Shown one piece after another: positions 26,364-33,948 of a stretch of 48,406 nucleotides of DNA (the stretch's first letter is position 1; every line of letters starts with the position of its first letter). This DNA is from Fibrobacter sp. (GTDB lineage: Bacteria; Fibrobacterota; Fibrobacteria; Fibrobacterales; Fibrobacteraceae), in NCBI GenBank assembly GCA_024398845.1, contig JAKSIM010000001.1:67558-115963 (forward strand), in the 5' to 3' direction. Below the pieces are notes generated by a model, which did not search any database, was not told the origin of the DNA, and saw only the letters and a program-made list of their open reading frames with translations. A program made the position numbers and the translations under genes.

Positions 26364-26460
26364 CGGATAATCAGGGCGAGAGTCACAAAAATAAACGTGT
26401 TTAATTTTTTTGACCGAAACGCATTATCCAAAAAAGAAGTTTTTAATTATAGGTAAAAAA
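26364..26460 (+). promoter_or_regulatory. Longest internal spacer of the APE right arm
   Basis: Most genes of the arm overlap, but 97 bases separate the dehydratase from the reductase. The spacer has inverted GGATAAT (26365-26371) and ATTATCC (26423-26429), and an imperfect AAATAAAC/GTTTAATTT hairpin followed by T's. It could hold an internal promoter or a partial terminator for the last two genes. Confidence 0.35.
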
Positions 26461-27189
26461 ATGGAAGAGTCCAAACAAGTTCTCATTACAGGAGCAAGCG
26501 GAGGCATTGGGCAGGCATTAGCCGAAATGGTCGCTGCGGCCGGTTACACGGTAATTGCAAACTACAACCGCAATCAGGCGGCAGCAAACGCTCTCGTTGA
26601 TCGAGTAACTGCCGCAGGCGGCAAAATCAGATTGCTCCAGTTTGACATAAGCAATCGAGAGCAATGCAAAGAAGTCATTGAAAAAGACATTGCCGAGAAC
26701 GGCACATACTATGGTGTAATTCTAAACGCCGGAGTTTGCGCCGACATGACCTTCGCCGCAATGAATGGAGATTCGTGGGACAAGGTTCTCAGAACAAACC
26801 TGGATGGATTCTACAACGTCATCCAACCGCTCGTAATGCCTCTCTGCCGCAAGCGCCGCGGAAGAATCATCACCATTTCCTCCGTATCCGGTGAAATCGG
26901 AAATCGCGGACAAGTCAATTATAGCGCATCCAAGGCAGGCATCATCGGTGCCACCAAGGCTCTCGCAACGGAACTTGCAAGCAGAAACATCACCGTCAAC
27001 AGTATCGCCCCGGGCGTCATTGAAACCGAGATGATCAAGGAGGCTCCTCTGGACATCATCTTGCAAGCCGTTCCCATGAAACGCGTCGGCAAGCCTTCCG
27101 AAGTGGCAGCCACGGCAGTATTCCTGTTAAGCGAAGGCGCCGCATACATTACCCGTCAAGTCATTTCCGTAAACGGAGGTCTCGCATGA
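26461..27189 (+). CDS. apeQ: 3-ketoacyl-ACP reductase (FabG/ApeQ-like)
   Basis: The 242-residue short-chain dehydrogenase has the cofactor motif TGASGGIG (10-17), LNAGV (89-93), and the catalytic Ser 140/141, Tyr 154 and Lys 158 in NYSASKAG. The ending NGGLA is typical of FabG. It reduces 3-keto intermediates with NADPH. ATG 26461 is chosen because AGGT precedes it and the upstream extension to 26410 is not conserved-looking. The stop overlaps the next start by 4 bases. Confidence 0.9.
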   Translation: MEESKQVLITGASGGIGQALAEMVAAAGYTVIANYNRNQAAANALVDRVTAAGGKIRLLQFDISNREQCKEVIEKDIAENGTYYGVILNAGVCADMTFAAMNGDSWDKVLRTNLDGFYNVIQPLVMPLCRKRRGRIITISSVSGEIGNRGQVNYSASKAGIIGATKALATELASRNITVNSIAPGVIETEMIKEAPLDIILQAVPMKRVGKPSEVAATAVFLLSEGAAYITRQVISVNGGLA

Positions 27190-28415
27190 CCCGTAGAGTC
27201 GTCGTTACAGGAGGATCTTGTGTTTCTTCAATCGGCTGCGATGTAGAAGAAATTTTCGAAAATCTTCGCAAGTACGAAAATAAAGTTGTACGTATGCCCG
27301 AATGGGATAAGTACACTCAAATGAATACAAAACTTGCCGCTCCTGTAAATTATACATTCCCCGATTGGCCACGTCGCAAGATTCGTGGAATGGGGCGAGT
27401 AGCAATGCTTGCTCTCGCGAGCGCAGAAAAAGCGATGCAAATTTCTGGACTCGATCAAGATCCAGAATTCGTGCAATCTGGCCACATGGGAGTCGCCTAC
27501 GGCTCTAGCATGGGAAGCATCTACCCCCTGCTTGACTTTTTCTCGATGATTACAACAAACGATTGTTCAAAGATTACGGCAACGACCTACATCAAAAGCA
27601 TGCCGCAGACCTGTGCAGTCAACATCGGCGTTCTTTTCGGGCTCACCGGAAGGCTCATCACCACAAATACAGCTTGTACATCCGGAAGTCTCGCCATTGG
27701 TAACGCCTACGAAGCCATCAAATACGGCAAGCAAGACGCCATGATTGCCGGAGGCGCTGACGAACTTGACCCAACAGAATCTGCCGTCTTTGACACATTA
27801 TTCGCAACCTCCACCAAAAACGACGCCCCAAAACTCACCCCGGCCAGCTACGACCGCGATCGTGACGGTCTTGTTATTGGCGAAGGTAGCGGCACTCTCA
27901 TTCTCGAAGAATACGAGCATGCCAAAGCCCGTGGCGCAACAATCTACGCAGAACTAGTCGGCTTCGGTTCAAACACCGATGGCGACCACCTAACGCAACC
28001 CAAAAAAGAGACCATGCAAATTGCATTGGAGCTCGCCATCAAAGACGCAGGCATTTCACCCGACGCCATTGGGTACGTCAATGGTCACGGAACAGCAACA
28101 AATGCGGGCGACAAGGCCGAAAGCTGGGCAACCTACAACGCCTTTAAAGGTCGAGCCGTTCCCATTAGCAGCCTCAAGAGCTACATAGGCCACACGCTTG
28201 GCGCATGCGGCGGCATTGAAGCTTGGACAAGCATTAACATGATGCGTAAAGGCTGGTTCAGCCCCAATCTGAACCTCAAAAATGTAGACCCGCAATGCGC
28301 CCCATTAGACTACATAATGGGCGAAGGACGTGAAATCAACACCGACTATATTATGAGCAACAACTTTGCTTTTGGCGGTATCAACACATCCCTCATTTTC
28401 AAGCGCATAGACTAG
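27186..28415 (+). CDS. apeR: Beta-ketoacyl-ACP synthase (FabF/ApeR-like)
   Basis: The 409-residue ketosynthase has Cys 164 in TACTSGS, His 301 in VNGHGTATNAGD and His 336 in KSYIGHTLGACG, so it is catalytically complete. It is the second active KS of the cluster, and in known APE systems such an enzyme carries out other extension steps. It closes the right arm and converges with argD over a bidirectional terminator. Confidence 0.9.
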   Translation: MTRRVVVTGGSCVSSIGCDVEEIFENLRKYENKVVRMPEWDKYTQMNTKLAAPVNYTFPDWPRRKIRGMGRVAMLALASAEKAMQISGLDQDPEFVQSGHMGVAYGSSMGSIYPLLDFFSMITTNDCSKITATTYIKSMPQTCAVNIGVLFGLTGRLITTNTACTSGSLAIGNAYEAIKYGKQDAMIAGGADELDPTESAVFDTLFATSTKNDAPKLTPASYDRDRDGLVIGEGSGTLILEEYEHAKARGATIYAELVGFGSNTDGDHLTQPKKETMQIALELAIKDAGISPDAIGYVNGHGTATNAGDKAESWATYNAFKGRAVPISSLKSYIGHTLGACGGIEAWTSINMMRKGWFSPNLNLKNVDPQCAPLDYIMGEGREINTDYIMSNNFAFGGINTSLIFKRID

Positions 28416-28435
28416 TCAAGTCAAATCCACATTAT

Positions 28436-28460
28436 AATTCACGAACTTAATTCACGAACT
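28436..28460. repeat. Short direct repeat after apeR
   Basis: AATTCACGAACT occurs twice, at 28436-28447 and 28449-28460, between the apeR stop and the terminator. It may be a slippage duplication. Confidence 0.6.
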
Positions 28461-28470
28461 AGTATAACGC

Positions 28471-28500
28471 AAAAAGGGCTCGCCAAAGCGAGCCCCTTTT
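28471..28500. terminator. Bidirectional terminator between apeR and argD
   Basis: GGGCTCGC (28476-28483) pairs with GCGAGCCC (28488-28495) over a CAAA loop. It is flanked by AAAAA on the left and CTTTT on the right, so it can stop transcription from both sides. Confidence 0.9.
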
Positions 28501-28517
28501 ACTGTATGTTTCAACAA

Positions 28518-29702
28518 TTAGATGCTAGCGCAAGCCTTGTCGAGCTTCGTGAGCGCTTCGTCGCATTCCGAGATGGAAACGTTCAGCGGCGGGAGCAAAC
28601 GCAGCACGTTACCCTTGGCGCTGAGCACCATGAGCTTTTGCGCACGAGCAGCATCAATGACCTGGTTCACCGGAACCTTCTCGTCAACGACAACACCGAG
28701 CAGCAAGCCTTCGCCACGCACTTCCTTTAAGAAACTGTATTTTTCGACGAGCTTTGCAAGGCCAGTCTTGAGTTGAGCAGAACGTGCATTGACATTATCG
28801 AGGAATCCGTTTGCCGTCACCTGGTTTGCAACAGCAAGGCCTGCGGCACAGGCAATCGGGTTACCGCCGAATGTGGTTCCATGGTCGCCAGCCTTCAGCT
28901 GGTCAGCAATCTTCTGGCGCATAAGCACAACGCCCAGCGGAAGACCGCCACCAATGCCCTTCGCCATGCTCACAAGATCCGGCTGGAGGCCATACTTTTC
29001 GAAGCCGAGGAACGTACCCAAACGGCCCGTACCCGCCTGCACTTCGTCGTTAATCACGAGGCAACCGAACTTCTGTTGCAGTTCGTTCACGGTAGCGACC
29101 ATTTCGGCGCTGATTGTCATCACACCACCTTCGGCGGCGAGGCTTTCGAACATGATGGCGCAAGTTTCTCCGTCAACTTCCTTCTTGAGGGCTTCCACGT
29201 CATTCCACTTCACATGTACAAAATGGAGAGGCATGTCGCCGAAGCCTTCGCGAAGCGCCGGCTGACCCGTAGCAGATAGCGTTGCGTATGTACGTCCGTG
29301 GAAACTGTTCACGAACGTCACAATCTTCTGCCTGTTTTCGCCCTGCTTGCTAAAGAACTTACGTGCAAACTTGATGCAGCCTTCGTTCGCTTCGGCACCG
29401 GAGTTGCAGAAGAACACCTTGTCGAAGCCCGTCACCTGGCGGAGCTTCTTCGCAAGCTTGATCTGCGGGTAGTTCGGGTACAAGTTGCTCACATGGTTGA
29501 AGTGTTCCAACTGTTCCATGATGGCGTTCTTGATGCCCAAGTTCTGGTGACCGAGAGCGTTCACGGCAATGCCAGCCACAAAGTCCAGGTACTTGTCGCC
29601 CTTGGAATCAAAGAGGTAGCTGCCTTCGCCCTTTACAAATTCGATGTCCGCCTTACCATAAAGCGGAGCAATATTTTCTTTGTCTTCTGTTAAAAAACTC
29701 AT
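28518..29702 (-). CDS. argD: Acetylornithine aminotransferase
   Basis: The 394-residue class III aminotransferase shows FCNSGAEANEGCIKFAR, FHGRTYATLSATGQP, INDEVQAGTGRLG and the PLP-lysine segment LVSMAKGIGGGLPLG. It converts N-acetylglutamate semialdehyde to N-acetylornithine in arginine synthesis. GGAG lies at good spacing before ATG 29702. argB lies upstream on the same strand across 141 bases, which contain a long inverted repeat. Confidence 0.93.
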   Translation of the reverse strand: MSFLTEDKENIAPLYGKADIEFVKGEGSYLFDSKGDKYLDFVAGIAVNALGHQNLGIKNAIMEQLEHFNHVSNLYPNYPQIKLAKKLRQVTGFDKVFFCNSGAEANEGCIKFARKFFSKQGENRQKIVTFVNSFHGRTYATLSATGQPALREGFGDMPLHFVHVKWNDVEALKKEVDGETCAIMFESLAAEGGVMTISAEMVATVNELQQKFGCLVINDEVQAGTGRLGTFLGFEKYGLQPDLVSMAKGIGGGLPLGVVLMRQKIADQLKAGDHGTTFGGNPIACAAGLAVANQVTANGFLDNVNARSAQLKTGLAKLVEKYSFLKEVRGEGLLLGVVVDEKVPVNQVIDAARAQKLMVLSAKGNVLRLLPPLNVSISECDEALTKLDKACASI

Positions 29703-29722
29703 GATTTCTCCGTTGAAAGTGA

Positions 29723-29835
29723 TTAGTGGTTAGTGGTTGGTGGTTAGGAGCGCTTCGCGCTTTTTTTGCGGCTTCGTCGCCATATTAACCCTGTTTACGG
29801 AATCAAAGATTCCTAACCACTGTTTACTAACCACT
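29723..29835. repeat. Inverted repeat of TTAGTGG/CCACTAA-type heptamers between argB and argD
   Basis: The left arm at 29723-29749 contains TTAGTGGTTAGTGG and GTGGTTAGGA. The right arm at 29810-29835 contains TCCTAACCAC and ACTAACCACTA. The loop of about 60 bases has CGCTTCGCG and GGCTTCGTCGCC. On the minus strand the order GGCGACGAAGCCGC then CTAACCACCAACCACTAACCAC matches the 64-bp repeat unit upstream of recO, so the two belong to one dispersed family. Confidence 0.75.
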
Positions 29836-29843
29836 ATTTATCG

Positions 29844-30635
29844 TTATCCGAGAATTGTCCCGTAGTTCAGTTCGCCGTTAATCTGCTTCACAAAATGTTC
29901 CGCATCTTTCCAGCCCACAATGTGAATGGACTTGAGGCCTCGACTAATGCTCTTGAAGCTTTCGCGGACCTTCGGAATCATACCGCCATTGATGACGCCC
30001 GAAGCAATCAGGTCTTCGGCAGCCTTTTCCGTGAGTTCCGGAATGACGGTCTTCGATTCGTCCATCACACCCGGCACATCGCTCACCAGCACAAACTGGT
30101 CAGCGCCAAGCGCCACAGCCAGTTCGCTTGCGGCGGTATCGGCATTCACGTTCCAGCTCACGCCGTTCCCTTCGGCATCGGGACCAAACGAAATCGGGCT
30201 CACCACAGGCACCCAGCCCGCAGCCCACAAGTCCTCGACAATCTTCGGGTTCACCTTCTTGACTTCGCCCACCAGGCCAAGGTCCACCTTGCCCTGCTTT
30301 TTGACGACTTCAAAAAGCTTGCCATCGACGCCGGAAAGGCCAATGGCGTTCACGTTATTGCAAAGGAGCATTCGCACGAGCTTCTTGTTGACGTGTCCCG
30401 AGAGCGTCATTTCGACCATCTTCATAATAGAGGGCGTAGTAACTCGGAGACCGTCGATAAAGGTTGGTTGTTCTCGCAGCAAGGCGATATTTTCGTTAAT
30501 GTCCTTGCCACCGCCGTGCACCACGGCCACCTGACAGCCCATCGCCGGAAGCTTAGAGACTGCCGCCACAAAATCGGCCAACTTGGCTTCGTCAATCGCC
30601 AGGCTGCCACCAATTTTTACAACCACTTTTTTCAT
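29844..30635 (-). CDS. argB: Acetylglutamate kinase
   Basis: The 263-residue amino-acid kinase begins KKVVVKIGGSLA and has VAVVHGGGKDINE, VNADTAASELAVALGA and INGGMIPKV, all diagnostic of ArgB. It phosphorylates N-acetylglutamate in the arginine pathway. The ATG at 30635 is chosen; a longer frame to 30701 adds 22 residues before the conserved first strand. The gene lies upstream of argD in the same direction. Confidence 0.93.
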   Translation of the reverse strand: MKKVVVKIGGSLAIDEAKLADFVAAVSKLPAMGCQVAVVHGGGKDINENIALLREQPTFIDGLRVTTPSIMKMVEMTLSGHVNKKLVRMLLCNNVNAIGLSGVDGKLFEVVKKQGKVDLGLVGEVKKVNPKIVEDLWAAGWVPVVSPISFGPDAEGNGVSWNVNADTAASELAVALGADQFVLVSDVPGVMDESKTVIPELTEKAAEDLIASGVINGGMIPKVRESFKSISRGLKSIHIVGWKDAEHFVKQINGELNYGTILG

Positions 30636-30793
30636 CGTGTGTGATGTCCTCACATGTGTTTTTGCTCGCAAAAAGAATCCGAGTCCAGCTAATTCGGCCA
30701 CAAGCCACGCGGGTCGGCAAAATTTTCGGCGAGAAGCGAAAATTTGAACACAAATTTAGAAAATCCCACCATATTGCAAGGGTTTTTGTTATA

Positions 30794-30809
30794 TTAAATC
30801 ATGATTTAA
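30794..30809. promoter_or_regulatory. Perfect palindrome upstream of the ferredoxin gene
   Basis: TTAAATCATGATTTAA is an exact 16-bp palindrome overlapping a TATATT box at 30790-30795. It is 40 bases before the ferredoxin start, where an operator would be expected. It also lies in the region upstream of argB on the other strand. Confidence 0.45.
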
Positions 30810-30849
30810 GCCACAAGGCTGAATTTCACTAACCTAAACGAGGTATTTT

Positions 30850-31047
30850 ATGGCAATTACAAAAGTTTGGCTCGACGAATCCAACGACGAATGCGTCTCT
30901 TGCGGCGCTTGCGAAGCAACTTGCGACGCAGTGTTCTCCGTTCCCGAAAAGATGCAGGTGAAGGAAGGCGTTGATTATTCCGCTTACGAAAGCGAAATCA
31001 AGGACGCAGCAGACTCCTGCCCGGCCGGCGTCATCAAGTACGAGTAA
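30850..31047 (+). CDS. [4Fe-4S] ferredoxin, single cluster type
   Basis: The 65-residue protein has CVSCGACEATC near the N-terminus (CX2CX2CX3C) and one further Cys-Pro (DSCPAGVIKYE) near the end. Three N-terminal Cys plus the C-terminal Cys-Pro would hold one [4Fe-4S] cluster, as in Thermotoga-type ferredoxins; the extra Cys at the end of the first group is often not a ligand. It is strongly acidic and would be an electron carrier in the cytoplasm. GAGG precedes the ATG by 7 bases, and a terminator follows. Confidence 0.92.
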   Translation: MAITKVWLDESNDECVSCGACEATCDAVFSVPEKMQVKEGVDYSAYESEIKDAADSCPAGVIKYE

Positions 31048-31085
31048 TCGAGAAACGCCTCGCACGCGCGAGCGGACAAACTCTA

Positions 31086-31121
31086 CAAAAAAGCACCCGT
31101 TTTTGCGGGTGCATTTTTTTT
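31086..31121 (+). terminator. Terminator of the ferredoxin gene
   Basis: GCACCCG and CGGGTGC arms (31093-31099 and 31106-31112) surround a loop of about six bases, with AAAAAA before and ATTTTTTTT after. Confidence 0.92.
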
Positions 31122-31157
31122 ACGGCGATTATCCACCGCAGATTCCAACATCAAAAA

Positions 31158-32852
31158 TTATTTGATGGCTTCCTTGAGAACTTGATAAGTCGCCTTAACC
31201 CAAGCCGCATCATGAGCCACAGTCTCTACGCGCACTTCGTCAATGGAACCATTCCAAGTTTCCATTCGGTTGTCTGTACCACCCAAGCGGAACGGCATAA
31301 ACGTCTGCGTTTCGTTCGGGTTGTTGTACTGCGGAATTTCGTACTGAGGAATATTGCCCGAGAACGGATCCTTCCAGCCAACTTCAACGCCATTCACAAA
31401 CATCGTCAGTTTGCGGGCCTTGCAAACAAGCGTGAGGAACGACCATTCGCTATCGCCCCCAAAAGGCACAATCGTCGAATCGCCATAAATGTCAATCGGA
31501 TAATAGAAGTCACTCTTCACGGTGGTAAAGAGGCCGCTCAGCACTTCAAAGTACCACTGGAAACGGCTCGTGCTATCGCTCCACTGGTCGCGTTCGCTAA
31601 AGAGAATCTGACGTTGGCCATTCGGACCATCCCACTTAGTCCACATCGAAAGCGTAAAGTCTCCCGAATAGATATCGGTACTATCGAGATCAATGAACTG
31701 CCCCTGCTTCAAGGTAAGGCCATCGCCAAAGGCACCCTTGGAATTCTTCACCTCGGTCCCAACGGAATCAAGCCCGCGAACAACAGCGTCGCCGTTCATG
31801 TGCAACGCGAACATCGTAGTGCCGCCCTTGAGAGTATTCTGCTTGTCACTCTTTTCGTTCACCACAGTGAACTTCAAAACGCCACCGGCCGCAGCAACGG
31901 TATCGACGCGCACCCAAATCAGCGCATCATCACCCCAGTTTTCGATATCAAAAGCAAGCTCCTTATTATCGAGAGTCACCGTGAGACCGTTATCGCGGTT
32001 AAAGTTCTTGGTTGAAACCTTAATCGGGAACACCATGCCGTACAGTGCGGAATCGCTTTCCGGAACGGTCACCTCGTAAGTAGAGGCATCCGTGGTATCC
32101 GAAGTTTCAGGCTCTGCGGATTTCTGCGTCGGCACCACAATGAAGGACGGGTAGAACAAGTTAATGCCGCCAAACGCCTGGTTGCCATAGTAATGGTAAT
32201 CCGAGACGGTGAGCCAAGACTTGTTCCCGTCAACCTTCTGGAGCGAAGGAATCGTGATTTCCCTATCGTTACCGACGGTTTCAAAATCAAGGTGACCTTG
32301 TGATTTATCGTCGTTCACATAAACAAGAGAAATATCACCAGGAGGCATACGGCTGAACTCAAAGCCGCCATCTTCAGAAACCTCTGCCGTTGCATTGCTA
32401 CCCACAACGCGCATGTAGCCGGAGCTCTGCCCCATAATGCTACTCTTGAGGTTCCTTACGTCACCAATGGATATCTGCCACGGGTTAGCCGGAGCACTGT
32501 AGACTTCCGATTCGCCCATTACATTGGCCAAGCCACATTGTTCTTTGTAAGCCGCATAAAGCACAAAGGCCTTTCCACTATCCACCTGGATTTCGAACTC
32601 ACCATTATCATCGGTTTCCACAACAACGGAATCCACAATCTCGGTCTGTTCCCAGTTATCGTAATAAGCCACCACGCGAGCAGAGGCCACCGGTTCGCCA
32701 GAACTATCGACCACGGAACCCGTCACAGCAATGGAATTGCCGATATCAGTAACACCACCGGCAACGTCATCGCCACCATCATTGCTGCACGCAACAAAAC
32801 CAGCAGCAAGTGCCGATACAAATAAACTCGATTTCAGCCCAAACAACTTCAT
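31158..32852 (-). CDS. Surface lipoprotein with carboxypeptidase-like and LamG domains
   Basis: The 564-residue protein has a signal peptide with lipobox GFVACS near residue 22 and a Gly/Asp linker. Next is a carboxypeptidase-regulatory-like beta domain (VTGSVVDSSGEPVASARVVAYY) followed by a second beta segment around FSRMPPGDISLVYV. The C-terminal third is a LamG/concanavalin-like domain (about 370-555: GDFTLSMWTKWDG ... WSFLTLVCKARKLTMFVNG ... WNGSIDEVRV). Such domains bind carbohydrate or protein at the surface. The start overlaps the stop of the upstream TIGR02147 gene by 4 bases, so the pair is one operon. A role in plant-fibre attachment is plausible but not shown. Confidence 0.85.
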   Translation of the reverse strand: MKLFGLKSSLFVSALAAGFVACSNDGGDDVAGGVTDIGNSIAVTGSVVDSSGEPVASARVVAYYDNWEQTEIVDSVVVETDDNGEFEIQVDSGKAFVLYAAYKEQCGLANVMGESEVYSAPANPWQISIGDVRNLKSSIMGQSSGYMRVVGSNATAEVSEDGGFEFSRMPPGDISLVYVNDDKSQGHLDFETVGNDREITIPSLQKVDGNKSWLTVSDYHYYGNQAFGGINLFYPSFIVVPTQKSAEPETSDTTDASTYEVTVPESDSALYGMVFPIKVSTKNFNRDNGLTVTLDNKELAFDIENWGDDALIWVRVDTVAAAGGVLKFTVVNEKSDKQNTLKGGTTMFALHMNGDAVVRGLDSVGTEVKNSKGAFGDGLTLKQGQFIDLDSTDIYSGDFTLSMWTKWDGPNGQRQILFSERDQWSDSTSRFQWYFEVLSGLFTTVKSDFYYPIDIYGDSTIVPFGGDSEWSFLTLVCKARKLTMFVNGVEVGWKDPFSGNIPQYEIPQYNNPNETQTFMPFRLGGTDNRMETWNGSIDEVRVETVAHDAAWVKATYQVLKEAIK

Positions 32853-33703
32853 TTTTCAGCCTCCTTCTCCATTTTCTTGGACATGGGGAAAGCAACAAGC
32901 ATCATCTCGTACACGCGTTCAACATTCAAGTCATTCGCCGCGCGCGTAATGATTTTCTTGCGGGCTTCTTCTAGAACTTCCACAGCATAATCATAGGAAC
33001 TTTCGCTCATCGCGAGGGTCGTGAACGCAGCAAAACGTTCACTTTTAGGCATAGATTCCACTGCGCCAATGGCATGCTGCATATATTCGCGCCGAATTTG
33101 GCGCAAAGCAATCGGAGCAACTCCAGTAGCGTCCAGCATCTGGGCGGTTTCTTCGTAGTGAGTATCATCCACCTTGCGAATCAAGCCCCAGTTTTCAAGA
33201 TTGTTCACCGCATCACGAGCTTCATCCGTCGTTATTTGCGGTTCGACCGTGCGGGCAAGCACCGTAAAATCGCCCTTCCAGTCGCTGTTGACAGCAGCTT
33301 CACGAACCACCGGGTAGTACCACTTAGAAAAATACTCCTGTTCCCGATTCGAGAGATGCGTAAATTCAATCTGCTTGCGAATCTGGACAATCTGTTCCCA
33401 AGCATTTTCACGTTCATCAACTTGATGCGCCTGATTGTACTGCACGAGCGCCTCGAAATACGCCCTCTGCAGCGGTGCAAAATCCATCGCCTTTGCAATT
33501 TTTTCGATAGACTTTGGAGTCAGGTTAAAACGCCCACGAATGACATTCAGGCAATAAGAAGAACTGCTGAAGCCCGCCTTGGCAGCAAAAAAACGATGGC
33601 TGAAAACAGCACGCATCTTTTTCTGTTCTTCAAAGTAGTCTTGCAAGAACTTTCTGAAGTCATCGTAATCGAATAAATGATCAACAGCAACACACATACC
33701 CAT
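32849..33703 (-). CDS. TIGR02147 family protein, probable transcriptional regulator
   Basis: The 284-residue product has the family opening LFDYDDFRKFLQDYFEEQKK, then an HTH-like segment (FAAKAGFSSSSYCLNVIRGR), LTPKSIEKIAKAM, QRAYFEALVQYNQA and FSKWYYPVVRE. This family is strongly expanded in Fibrobacter succinogenes and often lies beside surface lipoproteins, as here. The DNA-binding role is inferred from the N-terminal fold. ATG 33703 is preferred; ATG 33697 is two codons downstream. A clear inverted repeat is 13 bases upstream. Confidence 0.85.
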   Translation of the reverse strand: MGMCVAVDHLFDYDDFRKFLQDYFEEQKKMRAVFSHRFFAAKAGFSSSSYCLNVIRGRFNLTPKSIEKIAKAMDFAPLQRAYFEALVQYNQAHQVDERENAWEQIVQIRKQIEFTHLSNREQEYFSKWYYPVVREAAVNSDWKGDFTVLARTVEPQITTDEARDAVNNLENWGLIRKVDDTHYEETAQMLDATGVAPIALRQIRREYMQHAIGAVESMPKSERFAAFTTLAMSESSYDYAVEVLEEARKKIITRAANDLNVERVYEMMLVAFPMSKKMEKEAEK

Positions 33704-33715
33704 AAAATAAATTAT

Positions 33716-33738
33716 TTTTACACATTTTAAGTGTAAAA
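33716..33738. promoter_or_regulatory. Inverted repeat upstream of the TIGR02147 gene
   Basis: TTTTACAC and GTGTAAAA arms (33716-33723, 33731-33738) flank a 7-base A+T spacer. Two more TTTACA-like words follow upstream (around 33755-33785). This is a candidate autoregulatory operator. Confidence 0.5.
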
Positions 33739-33865
33739 TTTTTAATGATTCCAACGTTTTACACTGCATTTACCAATATTTACAACGTTTCCAACAAAAC
33801 CCCGCAATTTTTCTTTACACAAGCAAATTCATAAAAGACTAAATAAATTCTACACACCAAAACAC

Positions 33866-33891
33866 ATAAAAAAACGCCTCCAAAGGAGGCG
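33866..33891 (-). terminator. Terminator downstream of tex
   Basis: On the minus strand CGCCTCC, loop TTT, GGAGGCG is followed by seven T's. Confidence 0.9.
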
Positions 33892-33948
33892 CTAGCGTTT
33901 ACAAAAAGCGAGAACGTATTTATTCTACGCAAAAATTGCGTATTTTAC

